Shown here piece by piece: positions 20,833-30,992 of a DNA stretch of 64,000 nt (positions are counted from its first letter, which is position 1; each line of letters opens with the position of its first letter). The notes below the pieces were generated by a model. That model had not been told where the DNA came from. It ran no database searches and saw nothing but the letters and a program-made list of their open reading frames with translations. This DNA comes from Candidatus Pantoea floridensis (GTDB lineage Bacteria; Pseudomonadota; Gammaproteobacteria; Enterobacterales; Enterobacteriaceae). The translations under genes and the position numbers were made by a program. The stretch spans positions 124,001 to 188,000 of the forward strand of contig NZ_OCMY01000001.1 in assembly GCF_900215435.1 (NCBI RefSeq). The letters are read 5' to 3'.

Positions 20833-21882
20833 TTAAATTCGCAATGCCTGTCCGGCGCTAATTTTCGCCAGCATGTGCTGACTGATGTGGCCTAAATCGA
20901 CCACTTCACTGGTGCCGCCCATCGCTATCGCTTCGCGCGGCATGCCAAATACCACGCAGCTGGCTTCATCCTGGGCGATGGTCCAGGCACCCGCGCGATG
21001 CATTTCCAGCATCCCGGCCGCGCCGTCATTCCCCATCCCCGTCAGGATCACCCCAACCGCATTTCGTCCTGCATGGATCGCCACCGAACGGAACAACACA
21101 TCCACCGAGGGCTTGTGTCGGTTCACCGGCGGACCGTCATTCAGTTTCACCACATAGTTGGCGCCACTGCGCCCCAGTTCCATGTGCATTGCGCCCGGCG
21201 CGATATAGGCATGGCCCGGCAAAATACGCTCGCCATCCTCCGCTTCTTTCACGGTGATCTGGCACAGCTTGTTCAGCCGCTCGGCAAACGAGCGGGTAAA
21301 CCCTGGCGGCATATGTTGCGTAATCAGCAGTGCCGGGCTGGTGGCCGGCAGCGGCTGGAGTACGTGGCGAATCGCCTCGGTGCCGCCGGTGGAAGAGCCG
21401 ATGGCAATCAGCTTTTCGCTACTCAGCAGTGGACCGGCCTTAAGCGTCACCGGCATCGGCGAGGCCGCACGCGCATGCAGTTTGGCGCGCGCTGCGGCGC
21501 GAATCTTATCGGCAATCATCTGGCTATAGGCCAGCATGCCTTCGCGGATGCCGAGCTGCGGTTTGGTGACGAAATCCACCGCGCCTAACTCCAGCGCGCG
21601 CAGCGTCACTTCAGAGCCTTTGCCGGTCAGTGAAGAGACCATCACCACCGGCATCGGACGCAGGCGCATCAGCTTCTCAAGGAAGTCGAGACCATCCATG
21701 CGCGGCATTTCCACATCCAGCGTTAACACCTGTGGGTTGTATTGTTTGATTAAATCCCGTGCCACCAGCGGATCTGGCGCACTCGCGACCATCTCCATAT
21801 CGGGATGGCTGTTGATGATTTCCGTCATCAGCTGACGCATTAGCGCAGAGTCATCCACGCACATCACGGTGATTTTGCTCAT
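20833..21882 (-). CDS. cheB: Chemoreceptor glutamate methylesterase/deamidase CheB
   Basis: A 349-residue two-domain protein: an N-terminal receiver domain with Asp56 in [12 protein letters not shown], a linker near residues 140-155, and a C-terminal esterase with catalytic Ser in [11 protein letters not shown], His in [13 protein letters not shown] and Asp in [10 protein letters not shown]. It removes methyl groups from receptor glutamates for adaptation and is activated by CheA. It overlaps cheR by 4 nt (ATGA), so the opposing adaptation enzymes are translationally coupled. Confidence 0.96.
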   Translation of the reverse strand: MSKITVMCVDDSALMRQLMTEIINSHPDMEMVASAPDPLVARDLIKQYNPQVLTLDVEMPRMDGLDFLEKLMRLRPMPVVMVSSLTGKGSEVTLRALELGAVDFVTKPQLGIREGMLAYSQMIADKIRAAARAKLHARAASPMPVTLKAGPLLSSEKLIAIGSSTGGTEAIRHVLQPLPATSPALLITQHMPPGFTRSFAERLNKLCQITVKEAEDGERILPGHAYIAPGAMHMELGRSGANYVVKLNDGPPVNRHKPSVDVLFRSVAIHAGRNAVGVILTGMGNDGAAGMLEMHRAGAWTIAQDEASCVVFGMPREAIAMGGTSEVVDLGHISQHMLAKISAGQALRI

Positions 21883-22754
21883 CGTCTTTCCTTGCTCAGT
21901 CCATAGACTGTCTGTCCACGCAGCCAGAACTCTTTGCTGATCTGACTAAAGTTCTCTGAATGCCCAGCAAACAACAGGCCGCCGGGTTTCAGCAGGGGCA
22001 CGAAACGGCGCAGAATCTGTTCCTGCGTCTCTTTATCGAAGTAAATCATAACGTTGCGACAAAAAATGGCGTCGAACGGACCGGGCAACGCCCAGTCATG
22101 AGCCAGTAAATTCAGTTGCGTATAGTTCACCATGTTGGCGAGGTCAGGACGCACGCGCACCATGCCTTCGTGCGGACCGGTACCGCGCAGGAAAAAGCGC
22201 TGCAGCTGCGACTGCGACAAGGTGCGCAGCTCTTCCTGGCGATAGACGCCGGCAACGGCTTTTTCTAACACCTGCGTATCGATATCGCTGGCATGCACCT
22301 GGAACTTGCCCGGGCCGGTGCCCAGCGTTTCTGCCAGCGTCATGGCAATGGAGTATGGCTCTTCGCCCGTTGAGGCGGCCGTGCTCCAGACGCTGTAATT
22401 ACCCGTACGCTTGCGCGCATGTTCCGCGAGGATCGGAAAGTGGTGCGCCTCGCGGAAGAAGGAGGTCAGGTTGGTGGTCAGCGCATTGATAAATGCCTGC
22501 CACTCCGCACTGTTTTGGTCCTGTTCCAGCAGCGCCAGATAGCGGCCAAAGTCATCAATATTCAGCATACGCAGGCGACGCACTAAACGGTTGTAAACCA
22601 TCTCGCGCTTATGGTCGGCCAGCACAATGCCCGCTCGCTGATAGATCAGCTGGCTAATACGACGAAAATGAGTATCCGAGAGCGGTAAACGCTGCACCAT
22701 TTGCGAGAGCAGCGTTGTCGCTTCACTTTGATCCAATAACGTCGATTTCTTCAT
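21879..22754 (-). CDS. cheR: Chemoreceptor glutamate methyltransferase CheR
   Basis: A 291-residue SAM-dependent methyltransferase that methylates receptor glutamates. It has the N-terminal helical domain with basic [15 protein letters not shown] (receptor contact), [10 protein letters not shown], the SAM-binding [16 protein letters not shown], and [14 protein letters not shown]. It docks to the NWETF pentapeptide found at the end of all three receptors in this window. The ATG lies 103 nt after the receptor gene upstream, a gap that contains a GC-rich hairpin. Confidence 0.96.
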   Translation of the reverse strand: MKKSTLLDQSEATTLLSQMVQRLPLSDTHFRRISQLIYQRAGIVLADHKREMVYNRLVRRLRMLNIDDFGRYLALLEQDQNSAEWQAFINALTTNLTSFFREAHHFPILAEHARKRTGNYSVWSTAASTGEEPYSIAMTLAETLGTGPGKFQVHASDIDTQVLEKAVAGVYRQEELRTLSQSQLQRFFLRGTGPHEGMVRVRPDLANMVNYTQLNLLAHDWALPGPFDAIFCRNVMIYFDKETQEQILRRFVPLLKPGGLLFAGHSENFSQISKEFWLRGQTVYGLSKERR

Positions 22755-22832
22755 TTCAGGTCACCCGGCAACAAACTGATTAAATTGTGATACTGCGGTT
22801 GCTACTGTGCTGCCAGTCGCGCCATGCTTAGG

Positions 22833-22850
22833 GGCCGCCCTGCGGCGGCC
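22833..22850 (-). other. GC-rich hairpin between the serine-type receptor gene and cheR
   Basis: GGCCGCC-CTGC-GGCGGCC, a perfect 7-bp stem with a 4-nt loop, 7 nt after the receptor stop. There is no U-tract. It may tune expression or mRNA stability between the abundant receptor and low-abundance cheR. Confidence 0.55.
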
Positions 22851-22857
22851 ACAAGGG

Positions 22858-24537
22858 TTAAAAGGTTTCCCAGTTATCGTCAGAGCTACGTGCGCCTGCG
22901 GGTTGTGCCAGTGTTTTTGGCGCTACCGAACGCAAATTTTTTGCCGCTGTAGATACGTTAACGGCCTGAACGACAAATTCTTTACCAATATTGAACACCG
23001 CAACCGACTGTTTCAGTCGACTTGCCTGATCTTCCAGCGCGGCGGCGGCAGTGGCAGACTCCTCAACCAACGCGGCGTTCTGCTGCGTGACGCGATCCAT
23101 CTCATTCACCGCCAGTCCAACCTGATCGATACCACGACTCTGCTCGTCCGACGCCGAGGCGATTTCGCCCATGATGTCGGTGACGCGCGTGACCGCATTC
23201 ACGATATGCGTCATGGTTTCGCCAGCGCTCTCTACCAGCACTGAGCCGGTGTTGACGCGGCTAACCGAGTCTTCAATCAAGGCTTTAATCTCTTTGGCCG
23301 CTTGCGCACTGCGCTGTGCCAGGCTGCGCACTTCACCCGCCACCACAGCAAAACCACGGCCCTGCTCACCGGCGCGCGCGGCTTCAACCGCTGCGTTCAG
23401 TGCGAGGATGTTGGTCTGGAAGGCGATGCCATCAATCACGCTAATGATGTCAGCGATTTTCTTCGAACTGCCGGTAATCTCTTTCATGGTAGTAACCACG
23501 CCATCCACCACTTTGCCGCCCTGCTGCGCAGTTTCTGAGGCGGTTAGCGCCAGCTTCGATGCCTGGCGGGCGTTTTCCGCGTTCTGTTTCACCGTGGCGG
23601 TAAGCTGCTCCATGCTGGCCGCTGTCTCTTCCAGCGAGGCCGCCTGCTGCTCGGTACGCGAGGAGAGATCGTTATTGCCCATGGCGATTTCGCTGGCACC
23701 GGTATAAATGGCATCGGAGCCATCACGTACGGTACGCACCGTACTCGCCAGCGCTTGCTGCATCTCTTGCAGCGAAGTGAGCAACTCGCCCATCTCATTG
23801 CGCACGTTGATTTCCACCTGCTGCGTCAAGTCACCGCGGGCGATATGACGGATATGCTCGATGCTCTGCTTCAGCGGACGGATCAGCACGCTGCGCATAC
23901 CGCTCCATACCAACGCAATCACCAGCAAGGTCACCAGCAACGTGCCAACCACCAGCATGATGGATTGGCTGTAGGCCGCGTTATTGGACTCCACCCCTTT
24001 ATTGGCCAGCACGATGTTGTAGGCCATCCACGCGTTGTAATCTTTAGCAAATTTGTCCTGGAATCCTTGCGTCGGCTGATCGACAAATCCTTTGAAATTC
24101 CCGCTTCCCAGGAAATCGATCAGCTCGCTCAGCGCCCCACGATAGGCGTTGTAGTTGGCCTGCAGCGTCAGCACGTTTTCCGCCGTTTTGCCCTTTTCGG
24201 ACAAATTGGCGTTAAATTCGGCGAACCCCGCATCCGCGTTTTTCAACTCCTCACTTGCCAGCGCCACCAGATCTTTTACGGTAGCGCCCGATCCTGCCTG
24301 CTGGCTGTCCAGCAGATAGCGGATCCCCGCACGGTTTAGCGTATTACGCGCCTGCACCAGCGATACCCATGAGGTGCCCATCGCCCGCTGCAGCGTGCTG
24401 AGACGCTGGTTATAGGCAAAATTATCTTTATCGGCTTTCACCGTGGAATAGAACACTCCCCCCGAAAACAGCTGCAGTAAGGCAAACAGCGCCAGCACAA
24501 ACAGCAGACCGGAAACAACACGAATACGACTAAACAT
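22858..24537 (-). CDS. Methyl-accepting chemotaxis protein, Tsr-like (serine type)
   Basis: A 559-residue transmembrane receptor: TM1 near residues 10-30, periplasmic TarH four-helix domain, TM2 near 190-210, HAMP, and methylated signalling helices with the conserved hairpin tip ([20 protein letters not shown]). The ligand domain keeps the Tsr pattern [10 protein letters not shown] with the amino-acid-binding Arg and Asn, and [11 protein letters not shown], so serine or a similar amino acid is the likely ligand. The C-terminus DDNWETF is the CheR/CheB docking tether. The frame extends to 24636, but the ATG at 24537 begins the TM1 region and lies downstream of a near-consensus sigma-28 promoter. 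Confidence 0.92.
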   Translation of the reverse strand: MFSRIRVVSGLLFVLALFALLQLFSGGVFYSTVKADKDNFAYNQRLSTLQRAMGTSWVSLVQARNTLNRAGIRYLLDSQQAGSGATVKDLVALASEELKNADAGFAEFNANLSEKGKTAENVLTLQANYNAYRGALSELIDFLGSGNFKGFVDQPTQGFQDKFAKDYNAWMAYNIVLANKGVESNNAAYSQSIMLVVGTLLVTLLVIALVWSGMRSVLIRPLKQSIEHIRHIARGDLTQQVEINVRNEMGELLTSLQEMQQALASTVRTVRDGSDAIYTGASEIAMGNNDLSSRTEQQAASLEETAASMEQLTATVKQNAENARQASKLALTASETAQQGGKVVDGVVTTMKEITGSSKKIADIISVIDGIAFQTNILALNAAVEAARAGEQGRGFAVVAGEVRSLAQRSAQAAKEIKALIEDSVSRVNTGSVLVESAGETMTHIVNAVTRVTDIMGEIASASDEQSRGIDQVGLAVNEMDRVTQQNAALVEESATAAAALEDQASRLKQSVAVFNIGKEFVVQAVNVSTAAKNLRSVAPKTLAQPAGARSSDDNWETF

Positions 24538-24568
24538 AAACACCTCATTGGTTGGCGGAACGCTCCTG

Positions 24569-24595
24569 TTATCGGCGTATGCGAGGGGATCTTTA
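24569..24595 (-). promoter_or_regulatory. Sigma-28 (FliA) promoter of the Tsr-like receptor gene
   Basis: On the minus strand TAAAGATC-N11-GCCGATAA. The -10 is a perfect match to the flagellar consensus and the -35 matches 6 of 8 of TAAAGTTT. Confidence 0.88.
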
Positions 24596-24624
24596 TGTGT
24601 GTTCGTGGAGGGAAAGAGGAAGGA

Positions 24625-24690
24625 GGTCGCCATCAATGGCGACCCTGCGGCTGAAGTACCGATTTCGTAGGGTCGGCATGTATGCCGACC
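24625..24690. repeat. Paired-hairpin 3' repeat, copy B
   Basis: Perfect hairpins GGTCGCCAT-CA-ATGGCGACC (24625-24644) and GGTCGGCAT-GT-ATGCCGACC (24671-24690), linked by CTGCG and CGTAG segments. It begins 12 nt after the stop of the receptor gene at 24703. Same family as copy A. Confidence 0.85.
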
Positions 24691-24702
24691 TGCTACTCAG
24701 CG

Positions 24703-26367
24703 TTAAAACGTTTCCCAGTTACCGTCGCTGACCGGCGCGGCAACCACTTTGCGCGGCGCGTTGATGACCTGACGCGCGAGGGGAGTTTTGACCGGCTGAG
24801 CCTGCGATGCACGCGGAATGCGGAACACCGACACCGACTGGCTGAGACGGCTGGCCTGCTCTTCCAGCGAAGCGGCGGCGGCGGCGGACTCTTCCACCAG
24901 TGAGGCATTCTGCTGCGTAACGCGATCCATCTCGGTTACCGCTTGCCCTACCTGGTCGATGCCACGGCTCTGCTCATCGGAAGCCGAGGCAATTTCACCC
25001 ATGATATCGGTGACACGCGTCACCGCGCCGACGATATCATTCATGGTTTCACCAGCGGTGCCTACCAGCTGAGAGCCGTTATTCACGCGATTAACTGAAT
25101 CTTCAATCAGCCCTTTGATCTCTTTCGCCGCCTGGGCGCTGCGCTGTGCGAGGTTACGCACTTCACCGGCCACCACCGCAAAGCCACGGCCCTGCTCACC
25201 GGCACGCGCCGCTTCCACTGCCGCGTTCAGTGCCAGGATATTGGTCTGGAAGGCAATGCCATCGATCACACTGATAATATCGGCGATTTTCTTCGAGCTA
25301 CCGGCAATGTCATGCATGGTACGGACAACGCCATCCACCACTTCTCCGCCTTTGCGCGCGGTATCAGAAGCGCTTAGCGCCAGCTGTGATGCCTGACGCG
25401 CATTCTCGGCGTTCTGTTTCACCGTGGCAGTCAGCTGTTCCATGCTGGCGGCCGTTTGCTCCAGCGACGCGGCTTGCTCTTCGGTACGCGCCGATAGATC
25501 GTTGTTCCCGGCAGAAATTTCGCTGGCGCCCGTGAAAATGGCGTCGGAACCATCACGCACATTGCTTACGGTGCTAACCAGCGACTGCTGCATCTCATGC
25601 AGGCTGCTCGCCAGCTGGCTCATTTCGTTACGTCCTTCCACCGCAATGGTTTGGGTAAGATCGCCCGCCGCGATATGACGAATATGTCCCAGTAATTGAT
25701 GCAGCGGCTGGATCAGCACGCTGCGCAGGCCAAACCAGCAGCCGATAATGACCACCACGACAACCAGCGCAACCGCCGCCAATAGCCACATCATGGTCTG
25801 GAAAGCACGCTGATTTTGCGCCACGCCTTCCGCTGCCAGCTCACTTTGCGCGCTGCGCCACTCTTCGTAGGTGGCTTTCATTGCCACCTGTTTGGTTTCG
25901 ATATTTTGCGCAAACATGCCTTGTAGATCGTTCGCCTTCAGGCGTTCCAGCATCGCTTTCAGCCCGTCGTTAAACGCAGCGTAGTTGGCTTCTAACTTAT
26001 CGCGCAGCGCCTGCGGCAAGCCCGGCGTGGCGGGCAAACTGGCATAACGCTGATAATGGCCCGCGGCGACATCGAGCTGTTTTTCGGTTTGCGCAATCAG
26101 CGCGCCGAGCTGACCGCCGTTAGCCTGCGCGGCCATGGTGCCTTGCATACGCAACATGGCGCGATTCAGTACCGTGCGCGTTTGATTCAGTTCGATCCAG
26201 GCATCGGACATCGCTGCCACGTTGTTGCTTGAGATCTGCGCAACGGCAAATGCCTCTTTATCCTTTTGTAATGCGGACCAGAACAGCCCGCCAGAAAATA
26301 ACTGCAAAGCACCAAAAACCAGCAATACGACGATTAAACTGGTCACAACATTGATTCGTTTTAACAT
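24703..26367 (-). CDS. Methyl-accepting chemotaxis protein (TarH family), second receptor
   Basis: A 554-residue receptor with the same layout as its neighbours: TM1 about residues 10-30, periplasmic TarH domain, TM2 about 190-212, HAMP and a standard signalling domain ending DGNWETF. The ligand-helix segment reads [19 protein letters not shown]: the Arg equivalent to Tar/Tsr Arg64 is kept but nearby residues differ from both Tar and Tsr, so the ligand is uncertain. The cytoplasmic half is almost the same as the receptor at 26637, pointing to duplication followed by ligand-domain divergence. It has its own sigma-28-like promoter. Confidence 0.9.
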   Translation of the reverse strand: MLKRINVVTSLIVVLLVFGALQLFSGGLFWSALQKDKEAFAVAQISSNNVAAMSDAWIELNQTRTVLNRAMLRMQGTMAAQANGGQLGALIAQTEKQLDVAAGHYQRYASLPATPGLPQALRDKLEANYAAFNDGLKAMLERLKANDLQGMFAQNIETKQVAMKATYEEWRSAQSELAAEGVAQNQRAFQTMMWLLAAVALVVVVVIIGCWFGLRSVLIQPLHQLLGHIRHIAAGDLTQTIAVEGRNEMSQLASSLHEMQQSLVSTVSNVRDGSDAIFTGASEISAGNNDLSARTEEQAASLEQTAASMEQLTATVKQNAENARQASQLALSASDTARKGGEVVDGVVRTMHDIAGSSKKIADIISVIDGIAFQTNILALNAAVEAARAGEQGRGFAVVAGEVRNLAQRSAQAAKEIKGLIEDSVNRVNNGSQLVGTAGETMNDIVGAVTRVTDIMGEIASASDEQSRGIDQVGQAVTEMDRVTQQNASLVEESAAAAASLEEQASRLSQSVSVFRIPRASQAQPVKTPLARQVINAPRKVVAAPVSDGNWETF

Positions 26368-26400
26368 GGGGTCTCCAGAAATGTGTTTCGGCTCCCCCAG

Positions 26401-26427
26401 TTATCGACCGGCAACCTGAATTTTTCA
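26401..26427 (-). promoter_or_regulatory. Sigma-28-like promoter of the second receptor gene
   Basis: Minus strand TGAAAAAT-N11-GTCGATAA. The -10 differs from GCCGATAA by one base; the -35 is weak (4 of 8). Spacing is correct and it lies 33 bp before the start codon. Confidence 0.65.
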
Positions 26428-26503
26428 GGGTGCCCATGCGACTTTACGAATTAAAATTCTGTGTTTTAGTGTGATTGCAGTGTTTTATAACTAAAGAAAT
26501 TAA

Positions 26504-26548
26504 CACTAAAAAAAATGCGCCTTTATCGGGTGAGCGATAAAGGCGCAT
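26504..26548 (-). terminator. Intrinsic terminator between the third and second receptor genes
   Basis: A perfect 14-bp stem (26515-26528 with 26535-26548), ATGCGCCTTTATCG/CGATAAAGGCGCAT, followed on the minus strand by a long T-run. It separates the receptor gene at 26637 from that at 24703. Confidence 0.9.
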
Positions 26549-26563
26549 TTTCAGGGTTGTTCT

Positions 26564-26622
26564 GGTCGCCATGAATGGCGACCCTACGGGTCAATCGTGT
26601 CCGGTCGGCATTGATGCTGACC
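26564..26622. repeat. Paired-hairpin 3' repeat, copy C
   Basis: GGTCGCCAT-GA-ATGGCGACC at 26564-26583 followed by CTACG, then GGTCGGCAT-TG-ATGCTGACC at 26603-26622 (one G-T type mismatch). The GTAG partner before the second arm has decayed. It begins 14 nt after the stop of the receptor gene at 26637. Confidence 0.8.
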
Positions 26623-26636
26623 GGACTTTCAGCGAA

Positions 26637-28316
26637 TTAAAACGTTTCCCAGTTACTGTCGCCTGCCGCGGCGATCACCGCTTTACGCGGTGCGCTCAGG
26701 GTTGGCGGCGCAATCTGCGGGTGACGCATACCCGCTGTTGCCTGCGGCGGCGAAGATGCAGCACGCGGCACGCGGAACACCGCCACCGACTGGCTCAAGC
26801 GGCTCGCCTGCTCTTCCAGCGAGGCCGCCGCTGCGGCAGACTCTTCCACCAGCGAGGCGTTCTGCTGCGTGACGCGATCCATCTCCGTCACGGCCTGGCC
26901 GACCTGATCGATGCCGCGGCTCTGCTCATCTGACGCCGACGCAATTTCTCCCATGATATCGGTGACGCGTGTGACCGCATTGACGATATCGCTCATGGTT
27001 TCACCGGCGGTGCCCACCAGCTTCGAACCTGAATTGACGCGGTTCACCGAGTCCTCAATCAAGGCTTTAATCTCTTTCGCCGCCTGAGCGCTACGCTGCG
27101 CCAGATTACGCACCTCACCCGCGACGACCGCAAATCCGCGCCCTTGTTCCCCGGCACGCGCAGCTTCTACCGCAGCGTTCAGTGCCAGAATATTGGTCTG
27201 GAAAGCGATGCCGTCAATCACGCTGGTGATATCGGCAATTTTCCTCGAACTACCGGCGATGTCGCTCATGGTACGCACCACGCCCTGCACCACATCGCCC
27301 CCCTTCTGGGCGGTTTCTGACGCGCTCAACGCCAGCTGCGACGCCTGACGCGCATTTTCCGCGTTCTGTTTTACCGTTGCGGTTAGTTGTTCCATGCTGG
27401 CCGCGGTCTGCTCCAGTGAGGCAGCCTGCTCTTCAGTACGCGCCGAGAGATCGTTATTACCGGCGGAAATCTCACTGGCTCCGGTAAAAATGGCATCCGA
27501 ACCGTCGCGCACATCACTCACCGTACGCACCAGCGACTGCTGCATATCATGCAGGCTGGCCGCCAGCTGGCTCATCTCATTACGTCCCGTCACAACGATG
27601 TGCTGGGTGAGATCGCCCTGCGCGATATGCTGGATGTGTTGAATATTCCCGTTGAGCGGGGTAATCAGGATTTTGCGCATGCCAAACCAGCACAGCACAA
27701 TCACGGCCACCACCAGCGCCATGACCGCGCTCAGCAGCCATATCATGTGCTGATACGCCAGGCTGTTGGCCGCCGCGCCCGCCGCCGTTAAACGGTCCTG
27801 GTCGGCACGCCACTGGCGGTACTCTTTCAGGAATGCACTCTGGCTTGGCGCCACCGGGACCTTGCCGGCCTGCACCAAATCTTTTGCCACCAGCGCATCC
27901 TGCATCTGAGCCAGCGCGCGCGCGTAAGCTGAATAGGTATCATCAACCCGCTGATTCAGCGCAGCATCCTGTCCCGGCGTATCCGGCGTGGCTTTAAACA
28001 GCTGGTAGTTATCCGCCGCATCTTTTTGGAAGGCTTTGCTGTCTTCATACAAGCCCGCCACATCCGCTTCACTGCCGCTGAGCTTGCTGGTTGCCATGCG
28101 GAGCTGGATGCGGGTTAATACCACGCGGCTTTGATTCAGACTCATGAAGGCATCGTTGATGGCGGCGATATTTTTGCTCGCCAGCTGTGAAACGTTAAAA
28201 CTGTTTTTGTCATCGCTCAGCGCTTTGAAAAACAGCGAGCCGGACGACAACTGCAGAAAACCAAATACCAACAACACCAGCAATAAACTGGTCACAACGC
28301 GGATTTTCGTAAACAT
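26637..28316 (-). CDS. Methyl-accepting chemotaxis protein (TarH family), third receptor
   Basis: A 559-residue receptor. TM1 lies near residues 8-30, TM2 near 190-212, then HAMP and a signalling domain, ending DSNWETF. The ligand segment LNQSRVVLTRIQLRMATSK keeps two Arg residues but otherwise departs from Tar and Tsr; the ligand cannot be named. Its cytoplasmic region is very similar to the receptor at 24703. It is the first receptor gene after cheW, in the place where E. coli has tar, but with its own sigma-28-like promoter and preceded by a hairpin after cheW. Confidence 0.9.
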   Translation of the reverse strand: MFTKIRVVTSLLLVLLVFGFLQLSSGSLFFKALSDDKNSFNVSQLASKNIAAINDAFMSLNQSRVVLTRIQLRMATSKLSGSEADVAGLYEDSKAFQKDAADNYQLFKATPDTPGQDAALNQRVDDTYSAYARALAQMQDALVAKDLVQAGKVPVAPSQSAFLKEYRQWRADQDRLTAAGAAANSLAYQHMIWLLSAVMALVVAVIVLCWFGMRKILITPLNGNIQHIQHIAQGDLTQHIVVTGRNEMSQLAASLHDMQQSLVRTVSDVRDGSDAIFTGASEISAGNNDLSARTEEQAASLEQTAASMEQLTATVKQNAENARQASQLALSASETAQKGGDVVQGVVRTMSDIAGSSRKIADITSVIDGIAFQTNILALNAAVEAARAGEQGRGFAVVAGEVRNLAQRSAQAAKEIKALIEDSVNRVNSGSKLVGTAGETMSDIVNAVTRVTDIMGEIASASDEQSRGIDQVGQAVTEMDRVTQQNASLVEESAAAAASLEEQASRLSQSVAVFRVPRAASSPPQATAGMRHPQIAPPTLSAPRKAVIAAAGDSNWETF

Positions 28317-28355
28317 AGCTTGCCCTGGAAAATGAAGAAAAATCGTACAGAGCAG

Positions 28356-28382
28356 TTATCGACTGAGCGGCTGGAATATTGA
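28356..28382 (-). promoter_or_regulatory. Sigma-28-like promoter of the third receptor gene
   Basis: Minus strand TCAATATT-N11-GTCGATAA, one mismatch in the -10 and 5 of 8 matches in the -35, about 40 bp before the start codon. Confidence 0.68.
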
Positions 28383-28449
28383 GGAAAAACGCGGGTATTT
28401 TACTGTTTTCTTGTTTACTAACAAAGAATTAGTTCATAGACGTGATGAT

Positions 28450-28473
28450 AACGGGCCGCCGCAGCGACCCGTT
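28450..28473 (-). terminator. Hairpin after cheW
   Basis: AACGGGCCGC and GCGACCCGTT form a 10-bp stem with one mismatch and a 4-nt loop, 6 nt after the cheW stop. It lacks a U-tract, so it may be a weak terminator or 3' stabiliser. Confidence 0.5.
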
Positions 28474-28479
28474 GGTTTC

Positions 28480-28977
28480 TTACGCGGAGCGCAGGTTGTC
28501 CACCAGCGCCATCTCTTCGCTGCTCAGCAGCTTTTCGATGTCGACCAGAATCAGCATGCGTTCACCCAACGCGCCAAGGCCGGTGAGGTATTCGGTAGAC
28601 ATGGTGACAGCAAATTCCGGTGCCGGGCGAATCTGCTCTTGCGTCAGCGACAGCACATCCGAAACGCCGTCAACCACAATACCCACCACGCGCTGAACCA
28701 GATTCAGCACGATAACCACGGTATTTTCGTTATATTCCACATCCGGCTGCGAGAATTTCACTCGCAGGTCGATAATTGGCACGATCACGCCGCGCAAATT
28801 GGTGACGCCTTTGATGAACTCTGGCGTATTGGCGATGCGGGTGACCTGATCGTAGCCGCGGATCTCCTGCACTTTCAGAATGTCGATGCCGTACTCTTCG
28901 TCACCCAGAGTGAAAACTAAGAATTCCTGGCCAACGGTTTCGCCAGCGATTTTGGTCACGGTTGCCATGTCAGTCAT
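28480..28977 (-). CDS. cheW: Chemotaxis coupling protein CheW
   Basis: A 165-residue SH3-like adaptor that links receptors to CheA in the signalling array, colinear with E. coli CheW (167 aa). Conserved blocks are [33 protein letters not shown] (the family core), [13 protein letters not shown] with the Arg needed for receptor contact, and [13 protein letters not shown]. The start MTDM parallels MTGM in E. coli. It follows cheA after 22 nt in the motAB-cheAW operon. Confidence 0.96.
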   Translation of the reverse strand: MTDMATVTKIAGETVGQEFLVFTLGDEEYGIDILKVQEIRGYDQVTRIANTPEFIKGVTNLRGVIVPIIDLRVKFSQPDVEYNENTVVIVLNLVQRVVGIVVDGVSDVLSLTQEQIRPAPEFAVTMSTEYLTGLGALGERMLILVDIEKLLSSEEMALVDNLRSA

Positions 28978-28999
28978 TTTTTTACCCTTTGGTTATCTA

Positions 29000-30988
29000 T
29001 TACGCTGCGGCACCGGCCACACGTTTTTCACGGTTCAACGATTGCAGTGCTGAGACATCCACAATCAGCGCCACGCTACCATCGCCAAGAATGGTGGCGG
29101 CTGAGATGCCCGGCACTTTGCGATAGTTGCTTTCAAGGTTCTTCACTACCACCTGATGCTGCCCAATCAGCTGATCGACCAGCAGTGCGTAGCGACGGCC
29201 TGCGCTTTGCAGGATCACCACGATGCCTTGCGTGGCGTCTGTTTTGGCGTTCTCTACCTCAAACACATTCCACAGCTCCACCAGCGGCAGATATTCGCCA
29301 CGCACTTCCAGCACGCGCTCGCCGCCGGCCAGCGGTTTCAACTCTTCGGCGGTTGGCTGCAGCGATTCCATCACCGCGTTGAGCGGCAGAATGAACACTT
29401 CATTCGCCACGCGCACCGACATGCCATCAAGGATCGCCAGCGTCAGTGGCAGCAGAATGCGAATGGTAGTGCCTTTACCCTGCTTCGAGGAAATTTCGAC
29501 GTGGCCGCCCATCTCCTGAATATTTCGTTTCACCACGTCCATGCCCACGCCACGGCCTGACACGTCGGTAACCTGCTCGGCGGTGGAGAAGCCAGGGGCG
29601 AAGATCAACATGCCAACTTCTTCATCGCTCATGCTTTCGCTGACCGGCAAGCCGGATGAGAGCGCTTTGGCCAGGATGCGTTCGCGGTTGAGACCGGCAC
29701 CGTCATCGATCACTTCGATGCAGATATTGCCGCCCTGATGTTCCGCAGACAGCGTGAGATTACCGACCGCGGTTTTGCTGGCCGCGAGGCGTTTCTCCGG
29801 GGTTTCGATGCCGTGATCGAGGCTGTTTCGCACCAGGTGCGTTAACGGATCGATGATGCGTTCGATCAAACTCTTATCCAGTTCAGTCGAGCTGCCGAGT
29901 AGCGTGAGCTCCACTTCTTTGCCCAGCTTGCTGGCCAAATCGCGTACCAGCCGTGGGAAGCGGCTGAAGACATACTCCATCGGCATCATACGAATCGACA
30001 TCACCGATTCCTGCAAATCGCGGGCGTTGCGTTCCAGCTGTCCCATGCTATTCAGCAGGTCACCGTGTGCCACCGGATCCAGCGCGCCAGAACGCTGCGC
30101 CAGCATCGATTGGGTGATCACCAGTTCGCCCACCAGGTTAATCAGCTGGTCAACTTTTTCCACCGCCACGCGAATGCTGCTGGATTCGCTCACTTTCGCC
30201 GGTGCCGCTGCACGCTTAGGCTCGCGTTTCGCGGCGGGGGTAATCTCGGTCACGGTGGCAGTTTGTACCGGTGCCGGTTCCGCGACCACCGCGTCGGCCA
30301 TTGGCGTCTCGGCAGCAGCGGGGGCGCGCTCTTGCGGGAAGAGGATTTGTGCTTCTTCCAGCACAAAACAGAGCACGGCGACGATGTCATCCTGGCCCAC
30401 GCCATCAATCGTGACCTCGAGTGAATTCGCGCTCTTTATCACATTGCTGACCGTGCCAAGGTTGCCGAGCTCTTCCAGCATTAGCTCCGGTTCTTTTTCT
30501 TTCAGATCAACCAGCTGCAGGCGCAGGCCTGAGGTGGCAGCCGGCGCAGCGATGGCCACCACCTCGGCGACGTTTGCCGCTTCAGGCGCGATGCCTTTTG
30601 CTTCCAGGGCCAGTTGGCGCAGCGCTTCGCAGATGTATTTAAAACTTTCTGCATTCGGCTCCTGCGCCGTTTTATAGGCATCGAGCTGTTCTTGCATAAT
30701 ATCTTTGGTTTCCAAAAACAGGTTGATGATATCGGTGCTGAGCTGCATCTCGCCGCGGCGCGCACCATCCAGAATGTTTTCCAGGATGTGGGTGGTTTCC
30801 TGTAAAACCGTAAAGCCAAACGTACCGGCGCCCCCTTTGATGGAGTGGGCGGCGCGGAAAATGGCATTCAACTGCTCGGAATCGGGCTCCTGGGGATCGA
30901 GTCCCAACAGGTGTTGCTCCATATCCGCTAACAGCTCATCGGCTTCATCAAAAAACGTCTGGTAAAAATCGCTGATGTCCATGCTCAC
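29000..30988 (-). CDS. cheA: Chemotaxis histidine kinase CheA
   Basis: A 662-residue kinase with the five CheA domains in order: P1 with phospho-His48 in FRAAHSIKGG, P2 (CheY/CheB binding, about 155-235), P3 dimerisation, P4 ATPase with LTHLVRNSLDHGIE, DDGAGLN and GRGVGMDVV, and P5 for CheW coupling (about 515-655). The start is GTG at 30988 with GAGGTGA upstream, the same unusual start as in E. coli; an ATG two codons in is also possible. Met98 in ETKDIMQEQLD is conserved, so a short CheA form could start there. It begins 4 nt after motB. Confidence 0.96.
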   Translation of the reverse strand: MSMDISDFYQTFFDEADELLADMEQHLLGLDPQEPDSEQLNAIFRAAHSIKGGAGTFGFTVLQETTHILENILDGARRGEMQLSTDIINLFLETKDIMQEQLDAYKTAQEPNAESFKYICEALRQLALEAKGIAPEAANVAEVVAIAAPAATSGLRLQLVDLKEKEPELMLEELGNLGTVSNVIKSANSLEVTIDGVGQDDIVAVLCFVLEEAQILFPQERAPAAAETPMADAVVAEPAPVQTATVTEITPAAKREPKRAAAPAKVSESSSIRVAVEKVDQLINLVGELVITQSMLAQRSGALDPVAHGDLLNSMGQLERNARDLQESVMSIRMMPMEYVFSRFPRLVRDLASKLGKEVELTLLGSSTELDKSLIERIIDPLTHLVRNSLDHGIETPEKRLAASKTAVGNLTLSAEHQGGNICIEVIDDGAGLNRERILAKALSSGLPVSESMSDEEVGMLIFAPGFSTAEQVTDVSGRGVGMDVVKRNIQEMGGHVEISSKQGKGTTIRILLPLTLAILDGMSVRVANEVFILPLNAVMESLQPTAEELKPLAGGERVLEVRGEYLPLVELWNVFEVENAKTDATQGIVVILQSAGRRYALLVDQLIGQHQVVVKNLESNYRKVPGISAATILGDGSVALIVDVSALQSLNREKRVAGAAA

Positions 30989-30992
30989 GGGA

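Noticed and set aside
23171..25678. Several plus-strand frames of 80-178 codons opposite the chemoreceptor genes
   Set aside because: Same Ser/Ala/Cys-rich shadow products recur opposite each homologous receptor segment, as expected from the coding strand.
29853..30677. 274-codon open frame on the plus strand opposite cheA
   Set aside because: Lies wholly antisense to a clearly conserved gene, has a Ser-rich low-information product and no ribosome site; it is a codon-bias shadow.
30982..30988. ATG at 30982 as the cheA start
   Set aside because: GTG at 30988 has correct spacing from GAGGTGA and gives the conserved MSMDIS start; the ATG remains possible but less likely.
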